A stretch of 64,000 nt of DNA, from the NCBI RefSeq assembly GCF_000150275.1, contig NW_002060945.1, positions 6,535,751-6,599,750 of the forward strand, given 5' to 3'. Shown here in pieces: positions 1-13,800 of this stretch (position 1 is the stretch's first letter; the number at the start of each line of letters is the position of its first letter). The notes under the pieces were generated by a model that saw only the letters and a program-made list of their open reading frames with translations, did not search any database and was not told the DNA's origin. Source of the DNA: Trichoplax adhaerens (Eukaryota > Placozoa > Uniplacotomia > Trichoplacea > Trichoplacidae). Both the position numbers and the translations under genes were made by a program.

Positions 1-1804
1 AATACGTTGACAATTGGATATAAGCTTATGCTATATGATTTTGTATGGAAATGATTGCTTGTAAAAATAATCTAAGTCCGTTTATCTTAACCGTTTCGAC
101 TGATTATATGAGAGATGAAAATTGAATTCACTCTCACGGACAGGCGGAATAATAAATGTAGTTTTAAAACTACTCTCTTGGTTGTGACGTTTTATTACAT
201 ATCATAAGGATTTGCTCAACTTAAATAACTCAGATTAAGAGTTAGAGGTCGCGAGCCTATAGTAATAGTAAAAGACTAACTCGGTCATTACACTAGTATG
301 CGCGTATATTTCAATTTTGACTATTTTTTACAAGGTTAACGAGGTTAAATGTCTTTAAACTGTAATCGGATAGGGACAGATATATGCTTAGTTTTTATAT
401 CTATATTTTAGACCAGGTGCTGTGACGAGGTAATGGATAATTTTAAATTCTGCATCCATAACTAAAGCTCCTGTAAGGTTCTAAAAAAATAACAACAATT
501 CGTTTTTAGAGAGACCTACCAATCATGAAACTACATAAATTTACCGGCATATTCATGTGCAAGTGCATAATACCTGCAATAGCTGAAATACAGTAGCAAA
601 TTTTTCATCTTGACAATTTTAATAGAGTGACGAGATCGCGAAAGATCAAGTTATTTTAGGCAAAATTTGATCTTTCAAAATTTTTTTACAACATTGATAT
701 CAACTGTCATCCTTTTACGGAGAGTGATTTCTGAATCTTTGGACGAAACAGAGTGAGAGTTTCCAAATTATTTTAATTCGTAAAGAATATCGATATTAAA
801 AATAAGATTATATCAATTTGACTATCAAGCCAATTCTACTAGAACAAATAATTGTCTAGCATTATATTATATGCCAATAAGGTTTCTTGATCTTGTTCTT
901 CAAACTAATTTTAATCTCTTCGTGGTTTTTGATCGTAGTCGACGAAACAGAGATATTATACTTAGGCTTAACTACCCAGGGGAGCTCATGTGGTACTTTT
1001 CTAATTGTTCTAGTTCTAATTTCATTACTGATTGTTTCAATATGATATTTACCGTTACGCTAATATTAATTTCATTGATACCTTAGTCAGCATTCAGAGA
1101 ATTCCTGGCCCCTTCACTTCTGCATTGTATCTAAAAGGAATTGTAATCAACAATTTATATTCTATACAAATTTCTTTTTCCTAGAAATCAACATATGGCA
1201 TCTTTTTTAATGAAGGTTTCATGATTGAAGATATTTTTCACCCTTTATCATAGTAAATTTAATACTGTACTAAAAACTCAGAAAATATTGTGGAAAAGAT
1301 TTCGTTTGATAAACTGTGGATAGGCATAAGTTACGTTGATAAATTTTTGTATAAACTGCTTACAGTAAATTAAAAATTAAATATGGAACTATAAATTGTA
1401 ATGTTGTAGTCAAGAATTGGTTTGGTATTACAGCAAAGAATTCTTTGCAATATTTAACATCGCTATTAATCCAGTTTATCTAAAGAAACACTTGTAATAT
1501 AAATCCAAGATGGATCAAGGTTATGGCCATGTTATTTCCGTAAATACCCCAGACTATGAAGGTTAGTGATTCTATATCTTTTAAATTATGTATTATTCAA
1601 ATCCAAAACTCTTAAGAATTTGCTTTGGATGTAACTCGTTTAGTTTCTATTTGAGGCTTATAAACTGAAATTGTGATCACAGTTATCATGGTAGTCGTTT
1701 TAATAGTAAATTTTTGCTTCTTTTAATCTTCAACTTGTAAATCAAATAGCCTTCTATATTTGAAAAACAACTGGAATCATTGCTAATAGCTTCTTTTCCT
1801 TAAA
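1..1804. other. Upstream region without an assigned gene
   Basis: The stretch is AT-rich with frequent stops in all frames. I see no protein-like exon chain before the sodium channel. The only candidate is a short ATG-initiated segment at 1510-1561, listed separately. The promoter and 5' UTR of the channel probably lie here, but I recognise no motif that would place them. Confidence 0.5.
1510..1561 (+). CDS. Possible short first exon (unassigned)
   Basis: An ATG opens 17 codons (beginning MDQGYGHV) that end at a GTTAGT donor in phase 1. It could be the initiating exon of the sodium channel. However, no downstream acceptor gives an open frame into the 1805-1942 exon, because every join I tried meets a stop. 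It may be 5' UTR, an alternative first exon, or chance. Confidence 0.18.
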
Positions 1805-4800
1805 ATGATTTCTGTAACCTTTGATGGAATACTTGTAGATTGGAAAGATTTTAATCAAAACAGAAAATGTATTAACGAGCAAATTAAAAAGAATCATTTA
1901 ACAGGAAAGCTCGTTAAGGATTTCGATCAACAACAAACTGATGTAAGCGGTATTTTATTTCGTTACTACTGCTATAGAAGTGACTTGCCAAATACAAAAA
2001 TTCTTTTAAAAGTTTCATGTAATTAAACTCATTTTTATGTTATAGATGCAAATTCCTACATAAAAAAATTTGTTTAAATATTCCTTATGATAATGTAAAT
2101 GAAATTATTTAGTAAATTTATGAAAAAGATATACCTTCCTTGCGGTGATTATGCAGTGCATAATTTTTATTTAAATAGATTGGTAACTGCCAAGTTTCTA
2201 AAAATTAAACTACTAAGCTTTAATAATTTTACGATCATAATACGTTAACATTCAAGTAACTTCGTAAGAAATAGATGAACCGTCTGTCATTATATTTATA
2301 TATAGTTTGGTCTTGGAAGTGCTGTACTTCCCAAACTAGACTAGTTTAACTAAATCAAAAAATATTACAGAGATATTATAGTACGGTAGTTATACATCCT
2401 AAGGATAACCCTTTCGAGTAAAATGCTTTTTCATTTCAGACTGTATGCTTGCTAACTAAGCGGATGAATTCCTATTATGTCTATCGTTATAATACAAGCA
2501 ACTCTCTTCACTTATTCCCTCCAAACAATCCAATTCGATTGATTACGATGCGAATCACTTCGAATCAGTATCCTGCTCTACTTACATAACTCATTACTTT
2601 ATATAATTAGAATCATAGTAACATCATTTCTTTTAATCTTTTCATGGCTAAAGTTCTTGTAGATTTAGATAGATTTTAAATGCCTTGAATAAAGCATGGC
2701 ATGACATGATACAATTTACAATGAGGCATACTTTTGGCATTGTCTATAGTTCGAAGTATTTTAGACTTACTATATATTCATAAGGCATGATTGTTTTTCG
2801 GTTATTAAGATAATTTTAGTATTAATATGATACTAGATAAGTTAAGCGTTTCATTTATCATGTTCTTTATCTCACTAGCATAGAAATATTCATTTTAAGC
2901 CAGTTATAATTGCTTTGATTCTATAATCCGTTATATTTCTTGACTTCCTTGTAGATTTTTTGATCTTTTTATATTTATAGCTATTTTCATTAATTGTGTT
3001 TTGATGGCCTTTCCTAATGGCATCGATCCTTCGATAGAGTAAGTTAAAACTATTGCTTCGGATTTTTTGGCCGTTTTACGGTTTTATACAATACCTTATT
3101 GTTTTTCGAATTGTTGTAAGCCAAAATACATGCTATCGTAAAAGTTAGCAGTGCATGGTAGGAATTCAATCGCAAATTTATACATCTAAATGTTTGCGTA
3201 TCATATAAGAAAAAATAGGCTTTTGTTACATTTGAATAAATTTATGACATAGTTATAAGCATCTACGAATATACTGTAAGTTATTGCCAAGCGAGATAAT
3301 GAAATAGTAAGGGCCTTAAATAAATTAATTAGATACAGAAAGAGAGAGTAGTTATTGATGCCTGGATAAACTTCGATAAATTTGTATCTTATAAATGGAA
3401 TGTTGACAAATTAAAATTATGTATAGATATCATTTGAAAATCGACATATTTAGTGCTCTGAATTATAACTATTATAGATGAGATACTGCTTAATAAGTCT
3501 TCAATTCTATGATAAAGGTTTAAATATTGGAAGTTAAATACCAGAAACTAGTCTGCTATTTTGAATGATTAAATGAGTTATACTTGCTTTCTGGAAAGTT
3601 TACTTAGTATTATATATTAAAAATATACTAAATTCGCTAATGTTGATACTCTTTAATCGTTATAGAAAATAAGGTCTTACTTTAATCATTTTTAGGATTA
3701 CTTTCAATACCATTTATACGGTTGAAATGCTATTAAAAATCATGGCAAGAGGTTTTATTTTTCACACCTATGCTTACTTGCGTGATCCATGGAATTGGCT
3801 TGATTTTATCGTAGTTATTGTTGGGTAAATTTATCTTATTCTAAGAGTTGAAATTGCCAGATCTCATATCCTATCTTTATCGTATTTCTTAAATGGTTTC
3901 TACTACTTGCTATACAGCTATCTTACCATGATTCCGGCATTAAGTGTCTTACCAGGTGCATCGGTTATTCGAGTTTTACGAGCGCTAAGAATGATTACAG
4001 CATTAGAAGGTAAAGTTATAGACATTACGTTATAAGATAATAATAGTAAGTAATTAATAGGCTTATTGAAAGTGTTATTAAGCTTAACACTTACTAAAGC
4101 TAAAGCTTCATAGTTAAGAGCTGCTTTTAGTTAGTAACTGATTAAAGTCATTTTAAACGAAAAAATGATATATTAATGTTTCTTTCATTTTTCTTTCTCT
4201 ATCCTAGGCTTAAAAGCAATCGTTAATGCTCTATTTAAGTCGTTTAGAATGCTGGCTGACGTCTTTTGTTTAGCGCTTTTTATATTAATTATTTTTGCAC
4301 TAATTGGTGTTCAACTATTTATGGGTATTTTAACGCAAAAGTGCTGTAGACCGTTTAATTCGACTGGAGATATTGTAGGACCATTTACAACGACTAAGTT
4401 TAAAAATTACGTAAACGTTTCTTGTAAGTATAATACGGTCAGCTTAAGGAATTTATCATCCAAATGCGGTTAATAAATCTCTAACTGATTTTTTACAATT
4501 GTACATATTATTATAATAGCCAACTGGTATTTTGAAAATGGCGACCCAGTCATATGTGGAAACGAATCTTCAGCGAGGTAAAGTGTTCTAACATCAATTT
4601 TTGTTTCGTTATATATTCCTTTAGATAAAGAAAAGACCATTTTAATTTTTTAAACATTAGATATTGTAGTAAATAGTAATTAGATATCTGTAGAGACATG
4701 ATCATCATCTTAAAGGACTGTATATGATGATAGTGCCTAATTTATAGCCATTTGTTCAGTTATAATCAATAGTCTACCAATATTTACGACATTAAAGGAA

Positions 4801-7800
4801 GAGCTAAGTTTATAGATTGCCGATTACTTAGTAAGTTCTTTCGATAGCTTTTAAGTGACACGAAACTAAAAGCTACTATTAAATTATGACTAATAAGAAC
4901 GATCAGAAATTGATCTACTGTACATATATTTAACATTCGATTTTGTTAGGCAAATGTATTGTACGGTAAGAGCTAAATCTGTTTTTGATTAACTAACGAA
5001 ATACCGGTGCTGCAGTTTAATTTACTCTAAAACTTTATACTCATACAAATCAGAATTTGAAACTAATATTATATTCGATGATGGACTAGCTGAGAGAGTA
5101 TAATGATGTTTTAGGCGTATTATAATTCGTCAGTGTCGAAGGATTTTAATTATATTGCTCGTATCTTCTACAATGAAAATAACTATACTTGCAATTAGTA
5201 CTACAGTATTATCATGCTAATATACTGAAAGTGAAATTGAGGAATATGTGTACATTGCCAATTCAGCTTTCGCTTGATATTTTTCCTTGTAACATTATAG
5301 GCATTGCCCAGCTGATTATCTTTGTTACCAATATGCTTATCCCAATCCTAACGATGGTTTCACTAGTTTCGATAATTTTCCAGTTTCTCTATTAGTATCA
5401 TTTCAACTTATTACTCTTGATAATTGGGAAGATATTTACAACAAGGTATTATAGGTCTACTATTTAGAAATATAATTATAAAATTACTATAAGATTTAGC
5501 AGTATCTCATGGATATCAGAATTTTGTAAATCTCATCATTAATGTGAAAACTTTAAGGGTATACAAGTGCTTGCTAGATATGCTAGATATCGGCTGCGAT
5601 AAATAGGTTTCTTTGTACTGATGGAATAATCTCTGTTCTTGCAAGCTGTAAAGTTAATCTATGATTATTTTTATATAATTTCCCTTTCCGGACAGGTTAA
5701 TGATGCCATTGACTCTTGGTGCATAATTTATTTTATACCAGTGGTTTTGTTGGGCGCATTCTATGTGATGAATCTAGTTATTGCCATTGTAGCTATGGCC
5801 TACAACAAGGAAGATAAAATACTGCAAGATCAGGTAGGCGCAGGTGTACTTTTAAATGCTAACAGTGAATGCTAAACACGGTTCATACAACCTTGTTTCA
5901 TTTTATTACTTTAGAAATATCTACAATAGAGATAACTTTACATCTAGACATTTTAATGAATATGTACTTTTAAAATTGGAGATCGATTCCATAATTATAT
6001 AGTGTGTAATTGATCGATAAACAGATCCTTTCACCAATAATAGTAATAGTAGATAAAGTAGCAATATCCCGCGCAACAATTCTACTGAACTAAGTAATCT
6101 TTTTAGGATTGATACAGTTTTTGATGTTTTAGAAATGTGATATTAGACATATGAGAGAATCGTACCGCAATTCTACAGTGTTTATTTTCTTTGAAAATGA
6201 AATACCGAAATTATGGATTCCAAAAATCGGAAGTAATCCCTATGGCAATGGCCACGTTTTAAAAATACGCAATCAAAAAGGAGTTTTATCATCAAGAAGT
6301 GAAGGGGATATTGAAATGAATTTAATGAAAGGAAGAAATGGATATAATGAAGAGAATTTCAAGAAGCTAGGAAAGAATATTGGCAAGCCAGAACAAATAC
6401 CTAAAGGCAACCATATCGACCAGGGTAGTCTTAAGAAGAAAGAAGGAAAAATCAATATTATATCGCTGAAAATTTCGGCCGCTATAGATGATCCAGCAAA
6501 GATGCAACCACATGAAGGCAATTCTAGTTCCACAAAAATTGAAAATACTGCTCTAGATAATCCTATAAATGAAAATAGAAAGACCTCCAGATCTGCAAGA
6601 TATTCAGCTCTTTCTCGTAGCGACGGAGAAATCGATAGAATAAAGCCAAATGTTGTTTCAGTTAGTCATACATTTACCAGTAAGCTTAGTGCTGCCAATA
6701 AAATAGGAAACAATGGTGAAGTAAATGGAAAGTCTCCTTCAACTTTGATGAAGAAACGTGAGAAAGTTATTCGTTTAGTACCTGAGGGTAAGTTTGCAGT
6801 CGTACACCATCACCGAGGCGAGGGGTGAATAGTAGTGGATTCAAATTTGACGCATAGGCGTTCGCGCTTAAACTGCTATATATTGACTATTAATTATCAA
6901 ATAGGATATACCTGGCAATAATACTATTTTAAGCATTAATCAATACAGAATTAAGCTAAAAAATTTAAGTAGATCAGTGATTCTTTCTCAGAACGGGCGA
7001 TGCAGCTAGTTATAAATGAAATAAAATTATTATAATAAGAATTTAAACATATTAATGTATTCGGTATACTCTACATACTATCACTGTAATCCTTAACACA
7101 TAACTACAGCAATTAGCTGAAATCTTTACACCGTCAGACTATGTTGACCCTGATTTTATGACTAATTCTTGATATTTAATTCTATCAAACATATTGATAG
7201 GAGGCCAGTCGTCGGGAAGTGCAACTGTTACTACTGTTTCTATTGTCCTTAATGCTGAAACCACATCGACTAAATCAACAATATGGCGACAAATTCGAGT
7301 TTTAGTGGGTCGCATAGTAGACGATTCTTTATTTGAGTTGTTTATTACCGGCTGTATCATCCTCAATACAATATTGATGTCGATGTATCAGCCATTGGAG
7401 GAGTACAATTCCAAAGTACCTGCCCAGAATATTGATAATTACGTAAGTTATTCATCTATACATAGTAGCTTATATTAGCAATGCATTACAATGGTAAAAA
7501 GGTACCAGGTATATTATTTGCTCTATGTGGTTAGGAGGTAGTATAGGATGCTCTTTTAAAATGAGGTCTTAAACGCTTCTAAGATAAATTAAAAATCATA
7601 AATTATATATATACATATGTTTAGTTTTCTGAATTTATGGGTTTTGAGTTTGTAATAGCATGCCAACTAACGATATAAGTGATTAAATTATTATATGCGG
7701 AGCCTATCTTGTAATTAACATCAAAGATAAAGATGTTGCTAAATCAATTATGATATATAAAGATTACCTTTCGCTAATATTAACTTACGATTTGACTTCA

Positions 7801-10800
7801 TTCTAATAGAGATAAGTTAAAAAAACATAATTGTACGAAATTTCGGCTATTCGATTATTTTGGAAACCATAATCAATGTTCTTGTTTATTTTTAAATTAG
7901 GTTTTTACCTGCATATTTACGACAGAAATGACTTTAAAATTGATTGCTTTTGGTTTCACTGGCTATATTCAAAGCAAGTGGAATGTCTTTGATGGAATAG
8001 TTGTTATCATCAGTTTGGTTGATTTATTATTGGAATTTATATCGATTTCAAGTAATTCTTTATCCGTTCTCAGAACACTGCGTTTGGTAAGATTTACTGT
8101 TATAAATATATATTTAGTTTGATGATTAAAATTGGAAAATATTTCATATATACTATATATATATGTATACATCAATTTGTAAACGATATGTTTAAAATGT
8201 CCACTTCTTCTTGTAATAGTTTCTCTCTTAATTATTTTTATTTTGCTTTAACCCTCTCTTAAAATTTGGATCAGCTTCGTGTATTCAAATTAGCCCGTTC
8301 ATGGACGACCATGCGCCGTCTGTTATCCACCATAGTGTCTGGTGCCAAAGCTCTATTGTATATTTTATTAATCCTCATTTTAACTATTTATGTCTTTGCT
8401 GTTTTGGGGATGAAAATTTTCCGAGATGCGTATCGAAAACATTTCGAAAATCTACCACGTTGGAATTTTGATGATTTTATTGATTCATTCATGATGATTT
8501 TTCGAATATTATGCGGTGAATGGATAGAGCCTCTATATGATGCAATCCAAGCAACAAATATTTCGTCTATACTATTTTTCCTTGCAGCATACGTGGTTGG
8601 AAAGCTTTTGGTAAATACTTTTGCTCTATACATTCAATAACTACTCTATCCTTATGAATCAGTTACAGATTACTAAGCAAATATAGTAACGGTAGTTTTT
8701 GAGCTATTTACGTCGTGTAATTATAATCATACGTATTTCTGAATTATATTATAGTTACAATCAACGTTTTTAATAATTTAATTCTATTAGTTTTGACTGA
8801 TATTAGCTAACTAGCTATTGTTTTAAATTTTGTCCCTATTGCTGACTTCCAACATTATAAACAGGGGTATCTTAATATTAACTAAGTGAGGTAATTGATT
8901 TTGATGGAATATGCTCAAAATCTCTTATTCTGAAATTTCTTCTCTTTCTAGGTACTTCATTTATTCCTTGCGTTGTTGCTAAGCTCCTTTGAAAATCAAT
9001 CATTTCAAGAAGCTTATTCTGTTAATTCTGGAAGTCAAAAGAATAATGGCAACTTATATGACGCATTGAGATACCTCATTGTAACTCTGCGGTTGAATAA
9101 ACTTTGGAACTATACATTTGCAAGAATATTGCCTCAAAAAAAAACTAAGCCGAAATGTCCAAAATTAGAATCAGCAGGTAATGTTAATCTGGCCAGTAGT
9201 AATTACAACCCTCAAATACTTCAGCATACGGAGATTCTAAAAGACGAAAATAACCGAAATGGATTGGATGAAATTAATACTTTATCAAGGAGTATTGCCG
9301 AAGAAAAGATTTCTACTAGCGCTAATAATGGGAAAGGACAGTCTAGTAGCAAAGACCCTAAACTATTAGTAGAGTATAATGAATCTGCACTAGTATCAGA
9401 TCAGCCACAACGTAAAAAGAGCGCAAATCATCGGGAAGTACGTAATACCCTTAGCGATGGCGACGCTCATTCTGCTTGCGATTATAATTACAACCAAGAA
9501 AAAAAGCAACGGTCATTAAATCAGACGCAGGAGGATGACTCTGATTATCTAGATTTGCAAAGGACCTTGGGACTATTAGTACCGGATCAAATAGATGATG
9601 AATCTGATTCTGGCCAGATTATCGATAAAAGGAATTATCTATCGGTTAGGAGAGCAAGCTCTCGGAGAAAGAGTATGACTCAGTCTACTTCTTCGATATT
9701 TGATAGTAATTCTCGTGATGTTTCCAGTGACTATATATATTGTGAGACTCCTAACGTATCAAGACAAGACTCTGCTCGATCTGATTCCCAATGCACGGAT
9801 ACTGAGGTAAAGCTTAATCGCAATATAATATCGATAAATAATCTCATTTAATCATGTTAATGCATGGGATGCAAATCATTATAGCTACACTCCAAAATCA
9901 ATTTCCACCAAATATCTTATAGCTTGCCGTAAATATTATATGCTCAGCGCCTAGTAAATGAAATTACTATGCTGATGTACTTATCAACCTTTAATGTGAA
10001 AATATTAACCGTCCTTTCTTTGCTCAGTAATACCAAAAACCAATTTTTTTTAAGTTATTAACTTTGAAACTTTATTGCTTGTAACAAGAAAATTTTTAGT
10101 AAAAGAATGCTTTGATAATACGGTAGTAGAAATCATATGCAATGAAGAGGCTTTTTCTTTAAAGCGTGTCAGTGCTACCGTGTTAATTATAGTATGCTTA
10201 CTTCAGGATCTTCTACAATATCGTAAATGTATATCTGAATAATCTAACATTGCTACTTTTATCCTAATCATAAGGTAAAGCTCTCACAATACGCTTTAAA
10301 ATACGGACTGTTATTATTATAAACGATACTCTGTTTAGTAATATTGTTAGATATTTTCTAGATTTAAGATGATTCGAAACTATGATGATATCTAAAATTC
10401 TAGGCTAATAATTCTGTCGGCATGAAAGCAATGTCCAATATATCATGTAATGGAGGACTTCAATATTCCGAACGAAGTATCTCTCAACCAATTGATTGTT
10501 TTCCGAAAGTTTGCATGAAACGGATACCATACTGTATCCAAGGTGAAACTTCCCTTTGCCAAGCGTGGATGACAGTACGAAATCATGTTAAGAATGTTGT
10601 TGAACATCGCTTTTTTGAAGGCATCATCTTACTTCTTATTGTTGCTAGCAGTATCTCACTAGTAAGTACTAATATGATTGATTTTGATTGATAATATTAT
10701 GTAAAAATCACAGCGAAATATATTATGAAGAATTTAACATACCCTATAAACTGTAACGCGTTGAAAAGAAATCGGTTCATAAACTTTCAAAAGAGTTTCT

Positions 10801-13800
10801 TGCTAAGCCCATTTCTTTTACAGACATTCGAAGACATACACCTGCATAAAAATCCTACCCTGATACAGGTTTTATATGTTAGCAATATTTTCTTTGCTGC
10901 GGCTTTCTCCATAGAAATGATATTAAAGTTAATTGGAATTGGCGTACATGGTTACATTTGCAGTCCATGGAATATTTTAGACGCTGCTATAGTAGTTGTA
11001 AGTTATGCTCGCTTATTTTTTCATTATATTTGTTCTACATGAGTTCAAATATTTAGTATTCACTTTATATTTATATTTTAACTATTTCAGTATTGCTATT
11101 CTCATCATAATTAGTAAAAATAATATCATTGATACAATATATGCTACATTTTTAACTTCTTCCGCGAAAATTTATTTATTGATCAATGATGTTTAATTTC
11201 AAATAGTTATACGAGAATGTACATTATTGTCCTGGATGATTAGCTCATATTTATTTTCTTGTTTATTTTTTAATTTATATCAGGTATCAATTATAACTCT
11301 GGTATTGGAGAACGTCTCAGCATTTCGATCTTTACGCGTCCTTCGAGCTTTACGCCCTTTGAGAGCTATTTCACACTGGGAAGGAATGCGCGTAAGTCAG
11401 ACATTTGATTGAAATTAACGTCACAGAATAAGTAAATGTTTGCTAATATTTACTACTCAATTAAATGTAGTACGCTTATCTGAAAAAAATGAATACAACA
11501 TATGCCGTTTTTCTATTCAATATAAGCATGCAGTAATCGATCAAGCGTACAATTACCGTTATTACTGCTATACTTGTTTTAAAGTTATCTGTTTTGTGGT
11601 AAAGAAAATTAACTTCCTTAATAAATTTTAAATTATAATTTAATATTAATTACATGAGATCCTCAATGCTATACGTAGTAACATTGCAGATAATATTTCA
11701 AAACAAAAATCTTAATTTATTAGGCTGTCGTTAATGCACTCTTTGGTTGCATACCTCATATAACCAATGTTATTATTGTTTGCGCTTTCTTTTGGTTGGT
11801 ATTTTGCGTCGGTGGAGTTAATTTCTTTGGTGGTAAATTCTACAAGTGTTTAGATTTGGATAATAATTTAATACCTGCCTCAATTATCAGCAATAAAACC
11901 GATTGTTTAGCGAATAATTATATATGGAAAAATTCTCAGATTAATTTTGATAGCGTACCACAAGCCTTCCTAGCGCTATTTGAAGTGGTAAGCGAGCTTT
12001 ATTAGTGCTATGTAGTTTATTCATTGAAAAAGTATTATCATCACATATTACTAACATAGTCATCGAGGCAATAAAATTCATAATATTAAATATTATTTAC
12101 TTAAAGATAGGCTTTATGTATGGGTACTGCTATTTTATATGTAATCCTTGATGATTTCAATATGTAACTTTAATATGCATATACGTTTCTGCCCGAATAC
12201 ATTCTGGTATACATTTTTTCTAATCTAAGGAAAGATACGTTGACATTTCTATTTTAAACTATAAAATGCAGAATCTAGCAAACCTGGTACCACATTTTAC
12301 AAAGATATTTTATTTTTTATTTCTGTTGAATGCCGCAATATTGATATGGCTATAATTTCTGAAAGATTTATAATACATGTCCATTTATTATCTAACTATT
12401 TCTTGGATTGCCCTATTCTGATTCATATAATAGTTTAAAAGTAGAATGTTTGTTTCAGAATTGAAATTTATTCATTGATTGTGCATATTATCGTATACTT
12501 CATGATGCTGTTACATAATTAAGACATTTGATCCTGTTAGTTTTAATTTAAAGATACTCGCATGTCACAGACTACTTCCTCAGGAGTTTAATAATCTAAC
12601 GTAAAGTACTTACTTTGAGTTGTTTCTACAGATTACTACTCTAATCTATCGAAGATCTAGTAAGAATATAGTATTGCTACGATAACGCTTAAGAACTACC
12701 CTTCTAAAAAGTTCACAATCAGTAGACACGCTATACTATAATCTACAAAACAGCTTTATACTATAACACTGAAACACTGTGAACAATAATGCTTTCTTAA
12801 ACTCTATAATTTAGGCAACATGGTGCCGTAACATCTAATGACTTATTTTAAAGAGGAATTTCTAATTTAAATTAGTTGTATGAGAACTAAGTAATGAAAT
12901 CAAATTGTTTTAGGCTACTTTTGAAGGATGGATTCAAGTTATGGGTGATGCAGTCGATGCTAGAGAGGTGAGTTAAAAGATTCACTCGTATTTTGAGTTA
13001 AGGGACTCTACGAGAAATTGTTCTCTAATTCTTGATTAACTTTAATCGGTGATTGATAGCAGGCTACAATCTATCATAATATTTATCATTGGTGTATATT
13101 GGATCTATTTTTATTATAAACTAGATCGATCAGCAGCCAATTCCTCTAAATAATAAAAGCGCCTACATCTATTTCGTGGCCTTTATTATCATTGGATCTT
13201 TTTTCTCATTAAACCTAATTGTCAGTGTTATCATTGATTGCTTTTATGCTCTCAAGCAAAAGGTAAATGGAAAAAGTTACGAAATTAATGTTTTCTTCAA
13301 GTCTAATCTCTTTTATGATACTAATTATTGTTTTTGCATAGTGTGATCAGTGGAGAAATAAGATAGTATAATATTGTCACGAGATATCTAATGTAAATTT
13401 CAAGCATAATAATTTCATTTAATACTTTATAGAGTGAAAGCGGTTCTCTTGGTATTCCTACTGATTTATTTATGACGGAATCGCAAAAGCGATGGTATAA
13501 TGTAATGAAAACTATGTCTAAATCTAAACCAGTGAGGCGGATACCACTTCCTAAGGTAATTATCAATGTAGTTAATTCACTTTCTACTTTTAATTGTAGT
13601 TGATAGCAACGTTTAGTTTACAGCATTCGTCGTAATCCCATTAAAAGTTATTTCGCTGAAGTTGAATTACTTGCAATATGGTTATCTTACAATCATGATT
13701 TAGAGCACTTTTTATAGCAATTCTGAGGCTATTTTGTCTTAAATCTTGCTTTTTCTTCATCAAAAATTTTAGCGCGATAGTCAAAAAAGATTACTAGCAA

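Noticed and set aside
4948-4965. Tiny exon-like segment (AG, 16 bases, GTAAGA) between sodium channel exons 4520-4577 and 5301-5445.
   Set aside because: Including it breaks the frame, whereas joining 4577 directly to 5301 gives a continuous Nav-like turret (CPADYLCYQ...FTSFDNF).
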